This document shows, one piece after another, positions 24,564 to 35,064 of a stretch of 64,000 bases of DNA. The translations under genes and the position numbers were made by a program. The notes below the pieces were generated by a model. That model ran no database searches. It was not told the DNA's origin and saw nothing but the letters and a program-made list of their open reading frames with translations. The stretch covers positions 474,448 through 538,447 of the forward strand of contig NZ_WASP01000006.1 in assembly GCF_009712225.1 (NCBI RefSeq), given 5' to 3'. The stretch's first letter is position 1, and the number at the start of each line of letters is the position of its first letter. The DNA comes from Desulfovibrio sp. GTDB lineage: Bacteria > Desulfobacterota > Desulfovibrionia > Desulfovibrionales > Desulfovibrionaceae.

Positions 24564-26180
24564 TTATTCGGCAACCTTCACAGCGTTGCGCCCTGCGGCC
24601 TTGGCGGCATACAGGGCTTTGTCTGCCTTGACCAGCAGCTGAAGAAGTGAGTCGTTGGCAGAAGACACCTGCTCTTCTGGCCCATTCATTTCACTTACTG
24701 CCACACCCACGCTCACAGTAACGTGCAGCGTTTGCCCATCGTGCACAAAAGAATGAGCAGCTATGGCCTGGCGTATGCGCTGTGCCAGCTCTTCGCCCTG
24801 TCTGGGGTGCGCACAGTTGGCAAGAACAACAAACTCCTCGCCGCCGTACCGCACAAGCAGGTCGGCCTGTCGCACACTGCCGCCAAGGATTTTTGCAACC
24901 ACTCCCAAAACCATGTCGCCCACATTGTGGCCGTAAGTATCGTTGATCTTTTTAAAGTGGTCTATGTCCAACATAAGGCACGAGCAATACTGCCCAAAGA
25001 TCAGGGTTTTTCGATAAAAATCCGCTCCCGTCAGCTGCAAAAAGCGCCTGTTGTACAATCCGGTAAGGGGGTCACTAAGGCTTTGCGCTTCTGCATTTTT
25101 TATCTGTCTGCTTACCCTGAAGCTCATCACTGTAAAGGCATCAAAAAGAATTTTGAGCTCTGTGGGCATGTTATTGTGCGAGTGCAGCTTGCCTGCCTGG
25201 GCATAATCATTTTTGCGCAGCTCAAGGGCATACGCAGTAAGCTCTTCAAGGGGGACTTCAATACTGCGACAAAAGCGCAGAATAAAAGGCATTACCAGCA
25301 AAATGGCGCAAAGTGCCCCCAAACTTACAGACAGGGTTTGCCACCGGTAACTGGCAAGAATCTTGTCCACTGTCTGAAAATAGATCAGTTTCCACCCGTC
25401 ATTGCCCACATCAACGGATGCGCCAACCATGCGAGTTCCGGCCTCATTGACAAAAACCTGACCGGAATCGCTGAGCGATCTGAGCTGTGCAGAAACCATG
25501 ACGCCTGCGCCGTCATTGCCCTCGGCAACGGCGTTGGCCGGGGCAAGCACGTTTCCTTTTGCGTCGCACAGCACCAGCCCCCGGATATCTGGAACAAATG
25601 AGCCACGCATCCAGGCGTCCAGCTCTCCAACGCGAATGGTCAAAAAAACCACGCCGTCAAATTTACTGGCGGCATCAAATACAGGCGCTGAAAAAATGCA
25701 TATGGGCTTGCCGGAAATACGCCCTTTGGTGATGGTTGTAATTGCTGGCCTGCCCGCTTTTGCCTCGGTAAAATAATGCCTGTCGCCTGTGTAAATACCT
25801 GTTACGCCCATGGTATCAATTACAGAATTTCCATCTGCGCCAATAAATGCCGCAGATGCCATATCGGGATGAGTGGCAATGTATTCTTCGAACTCAATGG
25901 CTACCCTGGAGATTTCAGAGCGGTGCGATTGAACAATTCTGATCAAAAAATTTACATCTTCAAAGCATACATTGATGTAGCCATTAACCGTATTTCTATT
26001 TTTATTAAGGTCTTCCACAATCAGTATTTTTTCCGCTTCAACCACCTGCCCGCGTTGAAAAAGAAAAAAGAACAACGCTGCGGTGACAGAAGGAATACAC
26101 ACAACAAGCATTACATAAAATCGTATGCGCCCGCGAATCGTATCAAGTTTAAGGAAACTCAAAATATTAATCCTGTTCAT
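24564..26180 (-). CDS. Membrane diguanylate cyclase with Cache sensor
   Basis: The 538-aa protein makes cyclic di-GMP. Order: transmembrane helix 1 (about 20-42), an extracytoplasmic double-Cache-like sensor (about 45-280, with 'GDRHYFTEAKAGRPAIT' and 'GKPICIFSAPVFD' typical of dCache_1), helix 2 (about 285-307), a HAMP-like linker, and a GGDEF domain. The active loop is GGEEF at 446-450 and an RxxD inhibitory site lies at 437-440, five residues upstream, so product feedback inhibition is expected. No EAL domain. It starts at the CAT complement 26178-26180 and is convergent with nuoN. The ligand is unknown; Cache domains often bind amino or carboxylic acids. Confidence 0.92.
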   Translation of the reverse strand: MNRINILSFLKLDTIRGRIRFYVMLVVCIPSVTAALFFFLFQRGQVVEAEKILIVEDLNKNRNTVNGYINVCFEDVNFLIRIVQSHRSEISRVAIEFEEYIATHPDMASAAFIGADGNSVIDTMGVTGIYTGDRHYFTEAKAGRPAITTITKGRISGKPICIFSAPVFDAASKFDGVVFLTIRVGELDAWMRGSFVPDIRGLVLCDAKGNVLAPANAVAEGNDGAGVMVSAQLRSLSDSGQVFVNEAGTRMVGASVDVGNDGWKLIYFQTVDKILASYRWQTLSVSLGALCAILLVMPFILRFCRSIEVPLEELTAYALELRKNDYAQAGKLHSHNNMPTELKILFDAFTVMSFRVSRQIKNAEAQSLSDPLTGLYNRRFLQLTGADFYRKTLIFGQYCSCLMLDIDHFKKINDTYGHNVGDMVLGVVAKILGGSVRQADLLVRYGGEEFVVLANCAHPRQGEELAQRIRQAIAAHSFVHDGQTLHVTVSVGVAVSEMNGPEEQVSSANDSLLQLLVKADKALYAAKAAGRNAVKVAE

Positions 26181-26754
26181 GCTCTACCCGTAACTCACAA
26201 GGCCTTTTATGAAATTCCGTATCGCTGCGTACTGTGGAATGAAATCCACACGAGAGCAATCAAAACATTAACATCATAACATGCATGACATTTCATGCAC
26301 ATAACGTGCTCAATCCCTGAGCCTAAAGTAACCTTAGCATCATACGTCAATCTGCCACAGTCCTCAATCATCAAAACCCATGGCCGTGGGCAAGCAAGCC
26401 GCCCATACATCCAGCAGTGTTTCCCTGTGCTGAACTATAGGCGGATCACAGTGGAAGCAAGCCCTGCTCCAGATATAAAGAAAATAATTTTTCAAAGCAT
26501 AATGATATCGATTACATTATTTATTCAAAAAATATCAACAAAAGTAGACGAATTCTGAAAAAAAATTTATATTTATAGCGATTCTTTCGCTTTATCAGGC
26601 CATGGCGCACCAACAAAACTTACATGTTGCTATTAATAGCACTGCCTCTAATTGCCAAAATACAGCTTTGTATTATAAATTATGCTATTGCATGGTTTGT
26701 ATTACAAACTAAATACGCCTGCGACACACTTTCATTTATTACGGAGAAACCGCT
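26181..26754. other. AT-rich intergenic region with palindromes, upstream of a chemoreceptor
   Basis: No gene is supported; a frame at 26295-26558 has no ribosome site. A 14-bp palindrome TGCTATTAATAGCA lies at 26628-26641. Two related dyads follow, TTTGTATTATAAA at 26667-26679 and GTTTGTATTACAAAC at 26695-26709, their TTTGTATTA cores 29 bp apart. They are candidate operators for the chemoreceptor gene at 26755. Confidence 0.5.
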
Positions 26755-28518
26755 TTGTTTAGCCAGATACTGCACACACTGCGTGGAAAGTTTATCCTCA
26801 CCATCTCCGTGGGGGTCATAGCCATGTCTGGGTTATTTTTCCTTTCATTACAGTCCATTAACGATATCGAACACAAATATGCCCACACCCGGGATACGGC
26901 CATTGCTGGAAGGGTTCTTGCACTCGATATTACAAAAAATATAAATTATTTTAGTAGATTAACAAGAAACATCATGCTTGGGAGCGATATAAACAAGGAC
27001 CTCAAGCAGATCGATACGGCAATAGCAACGGTAAAAAAGCATTTTGCTACACTCTCTGCACTCAATCTGCCTGCTGAATCAAAAAATCTGACCGAAAAGG
27101 CGCACAGTGCTGCCATTGCATTCATGAACAACGGGCAGAGTCTTGTGGCCCCCCTGGCAAATGTGCCCGCAGACCAGCGACACCTTGCCTATAAAACCTA
27201 CGAAAAAGAGGCGACGCCCTACGCCGTGGCCTTCAGGGAACACTTTGAAAAATTTGACGCAAACATCACCACGCTTGCCGAAACGGCCATGGCCGATCTT
27301 AATCAGGACATCGCATCGCGTCGCACCCTTATGTGGATTGAGTTTGTTTTTGCCATCTGCCTTGTATACTGCGCCGGGTACTTTTTGACCAACCGCGACC
27401 TCTTTGCCATGCGCCAATGCGTGGCCTTTGCCGCAAAACTTGGCAGACAGGATGCTGACGAGCGGCTTGCTGCAAACAAATTTGCCAGTCTTGGTGTACT
27501 TGCGCAGGCATTGAACACCACGGCAGACAACCTGGCCGCCTACCGGGAATCTTCAGCAAAGGCCCAGGCCGAGGCTGTGCACGAAAGGGAAGAAGCCACA
27601 AAAGCGCTGGCAGAGGCCAGGCAGGCACAGGCGCTTGCCGAAAATGCCAAAAATGAAGGCATGCTACAGGCTGCCCACCAGCTTGAAGCAGTGGTTGAAA
27701 TAGTATCCGAAGCCTCGCAGGGTCTGGCCGTAAAAATCGGACAGTCACACCGTGGCGCTGAAGACCAGTCCAGTCGTGTGCGTGATACGGCCACGGCCAT
27801 GGAAGAAATGAACGCGACAGTGCGCGAAGTCGCCCAAAATGCCCAGCAGGCCGCAGACATTGCCGATCAGGCCCGCCAGCAGGCCCAGGAAGGCTCACAG
27901 ATAGTGAACAGCGCCGTTAAGGGCATTGAATCGGTTCACGCACAGTCCCTCGCTATCAGGCAAGACATGGACATGCTTGGCAAGCAGGCTGAAAGTATCG
28001 GCAATGTCATGGCTGTTATTGCCGACATTGCCGACCAGACAAATCTGCTGGCGCTCAATGCCGCCATTGAAGCCGCTCGCGCTGGCGATGCTGGCCGGGG
28101 CTTTGCAGTGGTGGCAGACGAAGTACGCAAACTGGCGGAAAAAACCATGACCGCCACGCAAGAGGTAGGCCGTGCCATTGGCGATATCCAGAGCGGAACA
28201 AAAAAGAATATTCTGAATGTGGAACAAAGCGCCAGTGCCATTGAAGAAGCTACAGCACTTTCCATCCGCTCTGGCGATTCCCTCAAGCAAATTCTACAAT
28301 TCGTGCATATGGTCAATGATCAGGTTCAGGCCATTGCCACTGCAAGTGAGCAGCAGTCTGCCGCCAGTGAGGAAATCAGCAGATCTGTAGAGCAGGTTGC
28401 AAACATCTCTGCCGAAACTGCCCACACCATGCAGGACGCTTCGCACGCCGTGGAGGGCCTTGCACAACAGGCGCAGGTGCTCCGGCAGCTTATCCTCAAC
28501 ATGAAAACCCCGAGCTAG
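26755..28518 (+). CDS. Methyl-accepting chemotaxis protein, 4-helix-bundle type
   Basis: A 587-aa chemoreceptor. I accept the rare TTG start at 26755 because GGAG at 26743-26746 is well placed and the first transmembrane helix (about residues 12-30) needs this N-terminus; the next ATG at 26824 would cut the helix. The periplasmic part (about 31-195) is helical. Helix 2 (about 195-213) is followed by a poor HAMP-like region, an Ala/Glu-rich coiled coil, and a signalling domain with the hairpin-tip motif '[29 protein letters not shown]' around residues 425-455. No CheR-docking pentapeptide is visible at the C-terminus. The signalling half is very close to that of the receptor at 30176. Confidence 0.93.
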   Translation: MFSQILHTLRGKFILTISVGVIAMSGLFFLSLQSINDIEHKYAHTRDTAIAGRVLALDITKNINYFSRLTRNIMLGSDINKDLKQIDTAIATVKKHFATLSALNLPAESKNLTEKAHSAAIAFMNNGQSLVAPLANVPADQRHLAYKTYEKEATPYAVAFREHFEKFDANITTLAETAMADLNQDIASRRTLMWIEFVFAICLVYCAGYFLTNRDLFAMRQCVAFAAKLGRQDADERLAANKFASLGVLAQALNTTADNLAAYRESSAKAQAEAVHEREEATKALAEARQAQALAENAKNEGMLQAAHQLEAVVEIVSEASQGLAVKIGQSHRGAEDQSSRVRDTATAMEEMNATVREVAQNAQQAADIADQARQQAQEGSQIVNSAVKGIESVHAQSLAIRQDMDMLGKQAESIGNVMAVIADIADQTNLLALNAAIEAARAGDAGRGFAVVADEVRKLAEKTMTATQEVGRAIGDIQSGTKKNILNVEQSASAIEEATALSIRSGDSLKQILQFVHMVNDQVQAIATASEQQSAASEEISRSVEQVANISAETAHTMQDASHAVEGLAQQAQVLRQLILNMKTPS

Positions 28519-28573
28519 CAGCAAGGCAGCACACACGGTTTTTTAGCAGAAAGCGGATTGGTTTGTTACACCC

Positions 28574-28607
28574 AAGGGGCTTATGACGCAGTTCATAAGC
28601 CCCTTTT
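28574..28607 (+). terminator. Terminator after the first chemoreceptor
   Basis: AAGGGGCTTATGA (28574-28586) pairs with TCATAAGCCCCTT (28593-28605) over a 6-nt loop and ends in TTTT. The remaining 287 nt up to the PilZ gene hold no supported gene. Confidence 0.9.
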
Positions 28608-28894
28608 CAATTTCAACCATACTTGTGCCTTGGGCGATGCAGCCACCCTATCCGACATGCTTTACCACAATAACCTCGGTGGCGGGGGTACCTGGCGGTA
28701 GTCGACAGCGCCCATAAAAAGTATCATGTTGCTTAATGATAACCAGTTGAAGTATTCACAATAGTCTTGTAATAAGGTCGGTTATGAAGTTGTGCAAAAT
28801 CAGGTCATTACTACACCCTGTTAGGAATCACATTTTTACAATTGTCAGTTTGAGCAAATAGAATTCTTCTTGTTGCCTTATTGAGAGGATCTGC

Positions 28895-29776
28895 ATGTCT
28901 TCCCAAACAGAAAATTACAGCTATGTACCAAAATCGAATAATTACGAAATATACGCAGCTGCTCGCAATGCAAAGTCGCTTATAAAGGTTACCGGCTGCA
29001 TGCTGCACCAGGGTAAACTGAAAGATATAATGTGCTATGGCCATATCAAGAGCGTTGAAGGTCGTGAAGCATTTGTCACGATCGTTGAACAGGAAGTTCT
29101 TTCACGCCCCTGCAAAATATACCTCAATGAATTTGAATACTTTTTTTGTCTGGATAAAAATTTCCCGCAACGTATGCGTCTGGGCTACCTTGGAACGGGC
29201 AAAATTCTTGATGTCAAAAAAGACCGTGAAGGCAACATCAGCGCCATGCACCTGCGCTTTGCCGCCAAAAGCGTGGAACGCCGCATGCGACGCGACAGGC
29301 GCATTGAATGGCAGCAGGAATACTCGAGAGTATCGGGCATCATACGTCTTGACGCCGTACCAGAGGACAAACTTGACCTCAAAAATCTTATACAGCAGCA
29401 CTATCACAGCTCTGCTGGCAAAACCCAGATCATAAACATCTCCGCAGCCGGGGCCTGCGTCCTGTTACCCGAAGAGGCCGAGCTGAAAAGCCTTTCTGCA
29501 GATACCCATTTGATGCTCTACATTCTTTCGGACAGATCAGACATGATGAACGACGCCTACATTTTTCTGGGCAAAAAAATTGGCGTCACAAGCAGTAGTA
29601 TGAGCAACATGCTGAAGCTGCGCATGCAATTTACACACGAACTTGAGCTGCATAGTACGCTGTTCAATCTGAACTGGACTGAAATATCCAACACAGGATC
29701 CGTGCGACTTGCCAGTTTTATTGACCAGTATTGCCGCATTGAGAACAACGAATGCGATTTTGATTCCGGAGCATAG
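28895..29776 (+). CDS. PilZ-domain protein, probable c-di-GMP effector
   Basis: A 293-aa soluble protein. ATG 28895 follows GAGAGGA. The N-terminal 130 residues resemble a YcgR-N-like beta domain that precedes PilZ domains in flagellar brake proteins. The PilZ part begins with an arginine cluster 'RRMRRDRRIEW' near residue 130-140 (RxxxR ligand motif) and continues with 'INISAAGACVLLP' near 182 (the [D/N]xSxxG motif). These two motifs bind c-di-GMP. The gene lies between two chemoreceptor genes, consistent with control of motility by the second messenger made by the cyclase 3 kb upstream. Codon use is somewhat more AT-rich than neighbours. Specific partners are unknown. Confidence 0.82.
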   Translation: MSSQTENYSYVPKSNNYEIYAAARNAKSLIKVTGCMLHQGKLKDIMCYGHIKSVEGREAFVTIVEQEVLSRPCKIYLNEFEYFFCLDKNFPQRMRLGYLGTGKILDVKKDREGNISAMHLRFAAKSVERRMRRDRRIEWQQEYSRVSGIIRLDAVPEDKLDLKNLIQQHYHSSAGKTQIINISAAGACVLLPEEAELKSLSADTHLMLYILSDRSDMMNDAYIFLGKKIGVTSSSMSNMLKLRMQFTHELELHSTLFNLNWTEISNTGSVRLASFIDQYCRIENNECDFDSGA

Positions 29777-30175
29777 CCTGAGCGGCGATGTGTTGCAGAT
29801 ACAGATGTGATTTGGGGCTGAAAATCCTTCGGCCTGCCCCCCTGCCTGGCTCGGCTGTTCCTTTGTATCCTTGATTTCCCGGTTTTATTGAGCTTGTTAA
29901 AAAACAGCTTTTCTACCTTATGCCATAAATCTGCCCACAGCATATGGACACAAGCCTGAAGTCACATTACGGTGAATACAAGTAATCCGCTCAGCTTTGC
30001 TCATCGACTGGCCGAAGCCTTACCGCACAGCCGCATGTAATATTTTAGGCTTTTTGCGGCAGCATTCGCTTCCATGGTCTGACAGACAGGCATCTGAACA
30101 GATAAACTGATACGTCGGCTTTCTGCGATTTTACTGCCCCACATGTTCAACCCACCCCCTCCAGGGAGGCGCACA
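29777..30175. other. Intergenic region
   Basis: 399 nt without a supported gene. I see no strong terminator after the PilZ gene and no clear promoter; a GGGAGG ribosome site at about 30164-30169 serves the chemoreceptor that follows. Confidence 0.4.
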
Positions 30176-31933
30176 ATGCAGTTTAAAGTTGCAACCCGGC
30201 TTTGGCTGGGTTTTGGTTCCATATTCTTTCTCATGCTGCTCAGCACCCTGGTCATGCGCCACTATCTGAATGAGGCAGATATGCTTGCCGACATTACCAA
30301 TCAGGAAAGTCTGCCCATGGCCCTGATTGCAGCAGACATGAAACTGCAGACCGTGCAGGTGCAGCAGTTTCTCTCGGACGTGTCTGCCACGCACAATACC
30401 GATGGCTACAAGGATGCGCAGGAATCAGCAGATACTTTTCACGCGCATGCCGCCAGATTCAAAAACAAATTCTCCAGCGAAAACGACAAGAAAGCCCTTG
30501 AGCGCCTTGCGGCAACAGTAAAATCCTTTGACGAAATGTATGCCCTTGGCCGCAAAATGGCCGATACCTACATCAATCAGGGCATAGAAGCTGGCAATGA
30601 GCTCATGGACGATTTTGACAAGGCGACAGAATCGCTCACAGACGCTCTGGACCCATTCATCAATGAACAGATGAACGCGACAAAAAGCAATCTGGGTACC
30701 TTGAAGGCCGAGCTGGCCACAAGCCTGATGATGCAATGGCTGCTGACGGCAATTTCCATAATTACGGGTTCAGCTGGCGCATTTTTTACAATACGCGCGT
30801 TCATGGCCCAGCTTGGTGCAGAGCCTTCAGACGTGGCAGAAGTTGCCCGTAAAATTTCGAGTGGTGACCTTGAGGTTGACATGACCCTGCACGGCAGCCG
30901 CAAGAATTGCGGGCTGTTTGCCGCCATGCGTGAAATGCGCGATAAACTGAAAGAGAGCTTTACCCTGGCTACAGCGCGTCAGGCCGAAGCTGTGGAACAG
31001 GCAGAAGCCGCTCACAAGGCCATGGCCGAAGCCACTGAAGCAAAGCATATGGCCGAAAAAGCAAAAGTTGAAGGAATGATACAGGCAGCCAGGCAACTGG
31101 ATGCGGCTGTTGAAGTAATCTCCACTGCTTCCGAGCAGCTTGCAACCCAGATTTCCCAGTCCAGCCGTGGCGCGGATGAGCAGGCAAACCGCATCCACGA
31201 AACAGCCACAGCCATGGAAGAAATGAACGCCACAGTGCTGGAGGTTGCCAAAAACGCCCAGCTTGCAGCCGATGTGTCGGGTAACGCCCAAAAGCAGACC
31301 CTTGAAGGCGTACAGATTGTTACCGGCGCGGTCGAGGGTATCAAGTCCATTCACACAAAATCGCTGGCAATCAAGCAGGATATGGGAGCACTGGGCAAAC
31401 AGGCAGAAGCCATCGGCCAGATCATGAATGTCATTGCCGACATAGCTGACCAGACAAACCTGCTTGCCCTCAATGCTGCCATTGAGGCGGCACGGGCTGG
31501 CGATGCTGGCCGAGGCTTTGCAGTTGTAGCAGACGAAGTGCGCAAGCTTGCAGAAAAAACCATGACAGCAACCCGCGAAGTGGGCGAAGCCATAAGCGGC
31601 ATCCAGCAGGGAACGCGCAAAAACATCGACAGCGTCGAGGATGTGGGCGCGGCTATTGAACAAACCACCAGCCTGTCTGTCCGGTCGGGCGAAGCCTTGC
31701 GCCAGATTCTTGAATACGTGGAGCACGTGAACGACCAGATTCAGGCCATAGCCGCCGCAAGCGAACAGCAGTCGGCAACAAGTGAAGAAATCAACAGGTC
31801 TGTGGAACAGGTTGCCACCATTTCATCCCAGACAGCGCAGGCCATGGAAAACGCCGCTCAGGCAGTAAATGCTCTAACGCGGCAATCCTCCACGCTGCAA
31901 CAACTCATAAATGAAATGAAAAATCACGGCTGA
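30176..31933 (+). CDS. Methyl-accepting chemotaxis protein, 4-helix-bundle type
   Basis: The 585-aa chemoreceptor starts at ATG 30176 with GGGAGG upstream; the frame is open from 30143 without a site. Transmembrane helix 1 (about residues 9-29) and helix 2 (about 191-212) bracket a helical periplasmic domain of the 4HB/TarH type. A HAMP-like segment ('[17 protein letters not shown]') and an Ala/Glu coiled coil lead to the signalling domain with the same tip as the receptor at 26755, nearly residue for residue. The periplasmic halves are unrelated by eye, so the two receptors probably sense different ligands. A terminator follows at 31976-32001. Confidence 0.93.
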   Translation: MQFKVATRLWLGFGSIFFLMLLSTLVMRHYLNEADMLADITNQESLPMALIAADMKLQTVQVQQFLSDVSATHNTDGYKDAQESADTFHAHAARFKNKFSSENDKKALERLAATVKSFDEMYALGRKMADTYINQGIEAGNELMDDFDKATESLTDALDPFINEQMNATKSNLGTLKAELATSLMMQWLLTAISIITGSAGAFFTIRAFMAQLGAEPSDVAEVARKISSGDLEVDMTLHGSRKNCGLFAAMREMRDKLKESFTLATARQAEAVEQAEAAHKAMAEATEAKHMAEKAKVEGMIQAARQLDAAVEVISTASEQLATQISQSSRGADEQANRIHETATAMEEMNATVLEVAKNAQLAADVSGNAQKQTLEGVQIVTGAVEGIKSIHTKSLAIKQDMGALGKQAEAIGQIMNVIADIADQTNLLALNAAIEAARAGDAGRGFAVVADEVRKLAEKTMTATREVGEAISGIQQGTRKNIDSVEDVGAAIEQTTSLSVRSGEALRQILEYVEHVNDQIQAIAAASEQQSATSEEINRSVEQVATISSQTAQAMENAAQAVNALTRQSSTLQQLINEMKNHG

Positions 31934-31975
31934 CGCCAGTGCTACGGCAAACATGGCTGCGCCTGTCAAGTATTG

Positions 31976-32001
31976 GGCCGCCCTTTGAGGCGGCCTTTTT
32001 T
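31976..32001 (+). terminator. Terminator after the second chemoreceptor
   Basis: GGCCGCC (31976-31982), loop CTTTGA, GGCGGCC (31989-31995), then six T. Confidence 0.92.
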
Positions 32002-32356
32002 CATGTTGTTTTGCCAGATAAAGGCTGCACAAGTTGTTTTTTATGCAACACTAATGATTACATTTACCGTTTGTAACATTGTCAATCCTCTTGCAATCTT
32101 TTTTGCATCTCTTTATATATCGATTATAGGATTAGTATTCCATACAACTTATAACCAATTGTGGTGCTCCGGCTCGGCCAGAATCGGATATTCACGCTAG
32201 CAAAAAAATCACAAAACACTAATGAGCCATCAGCACCCAAGCAGAAAGGAATTTTGCGCCAAGCAGTCCCCCCATTCATAAACAAGCAAGATATGGAAAC
32301 TGGATGTAGTAAGCTACGGCTCGCAAGCATATCATTAACTTGTGAAGGATCTGCCA
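32002..32356. other. Upstream region of glpF
   Basis: 355 nt, AT-rich, no supported gene. A possible promoter is TTGCAA at 32091-32096 with a 17-nt spacer and TATATA at 32114-32119; this would leave a leader of more than 230 nt. No operator could be identified. Confidence 0.4.
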
Positions 32357-33082
32357 ATGACAAATCTTCTTGGTGAATTTTTTGGTACTATGATGCTGAT
32401 AACCTTTGGTGCTGGCGTTGTTGCCTGCGTTTTGCTCAAAGATTCAAAAGGCAATGGCGGCGGCTGGATTGTCATTACCGCTGGCTGGGCCTTTGGTGTT
32501 ATTCTTGGTGTATTCACCGCTGTTGCATTGGGCGCCCCGCAGGCTGACCTTAATCCTGCGGTAACCTTGGCTAAAACAATGCTCGGCACCTACGGTACCG
32601 CCCAGGCCATCGCCACCATGCTGGCACAGGTTGCCGGGGCCTTCACCGGTGCAACCATTGTCTGGCTTGCCTACCTGCCCCACTGGGCCCCCACCGAAGA
32701 TCCTGGCCTCAAGCTTGCCGTGTTCAGCACTGGCCCTGCCATACGCAGCTATCCCCAGAACTTCCTGTGCGAAGTCATCGGCACGTTCATGCTGCTGTTT
32801 GCAATTTTTGCCATTTTCCACAAGAACAACGGCGCCCTGCCTGCCGGTTTTGGCCCCTATCTTGTTGGTATTCTTGTGTGGGCGCTGGGCCTCAGCCTTG
32901 GTGGCCCCACCGGTTATGCTATCAATCCTGCCCGTGACCTTGGCCCCCGCATTGCCCACGCCGTATTGCCCATCGCTGGCAAGGGCTCTTCTGACTGGGC
33001 CTACGCATGGGTTCCCGTTTGCGCTCCCATGGTGGGCGGTGCTCTTGCCTATGTTGTGGGCAAGGCCGTCGGCCTGATCTAA
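32357..33082 (+). CDS. glpF: Glycerol facilitator, aquaglyceroporin (GlpF)
   Basis: The 241-aa six-helix channel lets glycerol diffuse through the inner membrane. Start ATG 32357 has AAGGA at 32345-32349. Both half-helix motifs are present: 'DLNPAVTLAK' near residue 62 and 'AINPARDLGPR' near 195. The Asp after the second NPAR is the marker that separates glycerol facilitators from water-only aquaporins. It is followed 96 nt later by glpK, which phosphorylates and traps the glycerol. No glpR or glpD is adjacent. Confidence 0.93.
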   Translation: MTNLLGEFFGTMMLITFGAGVVACVLLKDSKGNGGGWIVITAGWAFGVILGVFTAVALGAPQADLNPAVTLAKTMLGTYGTAQAIATMLAQVAGAFTGATIVWLAYLPHWAPTEDPGLKLAVFSTGPAIRSYPQNFLCEVIGTFMLLFAIFAIFHKNNGALPAGFGPYLVGILVWALGLSLGGPTGYAINPARDLGPRIAHAVLPIAGKGSSDWAYAWVPVCAPMVGGALAYVVGKAVGLI

Positions 33083-33178
33083 TATCGTAATTTGAGCAAC
33101 TCCGTGCTTTTGCCGGGCAGACGGTCACAGGCCACGCCCGGGCGCCTACAAGCACCAACCATGCTTTCGGAGGAATTT

Positions 33179-34675
33179 ATGGCTCAGAAATACATACTCT
33201 CGCTCGACCAGGGCACCACCAGCTCCCGTGCCATTCTTTTTGACCGCGATGCCAATATCGTGCAGGTATCCCAGCGCGAATTCACCCAGATATTTCCCCA
33301 GCCGGGCTGGGTTGAGCACAACCCCAACGAAATCTTTGACACCCAGTCGCACGTTGCCAAGGAATGCCTGAAGCATGCCAATGCTCAGGGCAACGAACTG
33401 GCCGCCGTGGGCATCACCAACCAGCGCGAAACCACCGTTGTGTGGGACAAGGCCACCGGCGCCCCCGTGTACAACGCCATTGTGTGGCAGGATCGCCGTA
33501 CGGCAGGTTTTTGCGACCAACTGCGTGCAGAGGGCAAAGCCGAGGTAATTCGCCAGAAGACTGGCCTTGTGCTTGATGCCTATTTTTCTGGCACCAAGGT
33601 TCGCTGGATACTCGACAACGTGCCTGGGGCGCGTGCCAAGGCCGAAGCGGGCGAGCTGCTTTTTGGCACTATCGACACATGGCTTATCTGGAACTTCAGC
33701 AAGCGTGGTTCGCACGTAACTGACCCCTCCAACGCCAGCCGTACCCTGCTTTTCAACATTCACACCGGCCAGTGGGATGATGAACTGCTCGAAATCATGG
33801 GCGTGCCGCGCGCCATGCTGCCCGAAGTTGCGCCTTCTTCCAGCGTTATGGCACAGACGCACCCCGAATTTTTCGGACAGGCTGTGCCCATTGCCGGTGT
33901 GGCGGGCGACCAGCAGGCAGCCACCTACGGCAACGCCTGCATGACCGAGGGCATGGCCAAGAACACCTACGGCACGGGTTGCTTCCTGCTGCTCAATACT
34001 GGCACCAAGCCCCGCGAAAGCAAAAACAACATGCTTACCACCGTGGCATGGGAAACCCCCAAAGGCCGCTACTATGCCCTGGAAGGCAGCGTTTTTGTGG
34101 GTGGTGCGGTTGTGCAGTGGCTGCGTGACGGCCTTGGCTTTATTCGCGATTCTTCCGAAATGGAGAGCCTCGCCATCACTGTACCCGACAACGGCGGCGT
34201 GTACCTTGTGCCCGCCTTTGTGGGCATGGGTGCCCCCTATTGGGACCAGTACGCGCGTGGCACAATGGTGGGTATAACCCGTGGCACCAACCGAGGGCAC
34301 ATAGCCAGGGCCGCCATCGAATCCATCGCCCTGCAAACCCTTGATATCATGGATGCAATGCAGAAGGATGCGGGCGTTCCCCTTACCACCCTGCGCGTGG
34401 ACGGCGGCGCAAGCCGCAACAACATGCTCATGCAGTGCCAGGCCAACCTTACCGGCGTTGTGGTTGAACGCCCCATCGTTACGGAAACAACCGCGCTGGG
34501 CGCTGCTTACCTTGCAGGCCTTGCGGTGGGCTTCTGGGAAAGCGAAGAACAGCTCTGCGCCCAATGGAAGCTTGACCGCCGCTTTGAGCCCAACATGCCC
34601 GAAGACCGCCGGCAGGAACTGCTGCACCAGTGGCATCGCGCCGTTGAACGTGCCAGAAACTGGATTGAGGAGTAA
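33179..34675 (+). CDS. glpK: Glycerol kinase (GlpK)
   Basis: A 498-aa FGGY-family kinase that converts glycerol and ATP to sn-glycerol 3-phosphate. ATG 33179 follows GGAGGAATTT; the frame is open to 33092 without a site. Motifs: '[13 protein letters not shown]' (phosphate-1 loop, near residues 7-19), '[13 protein letters not shown]' and 'AIVWQDRRT' (glycerol site), '[13 protein letters not shown]' containing the catalytic Asp, and '[15 protein letters not shown]' in the adenosine motif. Length is canonical. Codon use is strongly biased and GC-rich, suggesting high expression. A strong terminator follows. Confidence 0.97.
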   Translation: MAQKYILSLDQGTTSSRAILFDRDANIVQVSQREFTQIFPQPGWVEHNPNEIFDTQSHVAKECLKHANAQGNELAAVGITNQRETTVVWDKATGAPVYNAIVWQDRRTAGFCDQLRAEGKAEVIRQKTGLVLDAYFSGTKVRWILDNVPGARAKAEAGELLFGTIDTWLIWNFSKRGSHVTDPSNASRTLLFNIHTGQWDDELLEIMGVPRAMLPEVAPSSSVMAQTHPEFFGQAVPIAGVAGDQQAATYGNACMTEGMAKNTYGTGCFLLLNTGTKPRESKNNMLTTVAWETPKGRYYALEGSVFVGGAVVQWLRDGLGFIRDSSEMESLAITVPDNGGVYLVPAFVGMGAPYWDQYARGTMVGITRGTNRGHIARAAIESIALQTLDIMDAMQKDAGVPLTTLRVDGGASRNNMLMQCQANLTGVVVERPIVTETTALGAAYLAGLAVGFWESEEQLCAQWKLDRRFEPNMPEDRRQELLHQWHRAVERARNWIEE

Positions 34676-34720
34676 CGTTTCCCTTCAGGTAGCGCATTAG
34701 CTCTGCCCATTTCAACAAAA

Positions 34721-34749
34721 AAGGGCCGCCCGTTGGGTGGCCCTTTTTT
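34721..34749 (+). terminator. Terminator of glpFK
   Basis: An 11-bp stem, AAGGGCCGCCC with GGGTGGCCCTT (one G-T pair), 3-nt loop, ends in six T. Confidence 0.92.
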
Positions 34750-35064
34750 GCGTCTGAGTGACGGATTAGGCCGAATATCTTGGCTGATGGTTTAAAAATG
34801 CCACTGTTACTGACGCAATCTGTCTACCCGTTGCAAAGTTTTACCCCATCACCTGCGTCATTGATTACAGCACATTACGATATATGTGTGCAGCAGTGCC
34901 TGCCAGAAAAACAGCTACCTGTCTCCCATGGCAAAACGGCATATTTGATATTGAAATTAACTTTCAAATCTGATAATCCGTGTTTTCACGAATCACCTGT
35001 CAATTCTGTGCCTAAAAATCTGCGCCATGCCGGTACTCTGGCCGATGGCAGTAAGGACATGTAA
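34750..35064. other. Upstream region of the HD-GYP gene
   Basis: 315 nt. A frame from TTG 34780 runs to the base before the HD-GYP start but has no ribosome site or family likeness, so I do not call it. A dyad TTGAAA-N5-TTTCAA lies at 34951-34967, overlapping a possible promoter (TTGAAA 34951-34956, 17 nt, TAATCC 34974-34979). Confidence 0.4.

Noticed and set aside
33146-34636. Minus-strand open frame of 496 codons
   Set aside because: Antisense shadow of glpK, whose motifs are complete on the plus strand.
34780-35064. 94-codon frame ending just before the HD-GYP gene
   Set aside because: TTG start without a ribosome site, no hydrophobic or domain pattern, and AT-rich intergenic composition.
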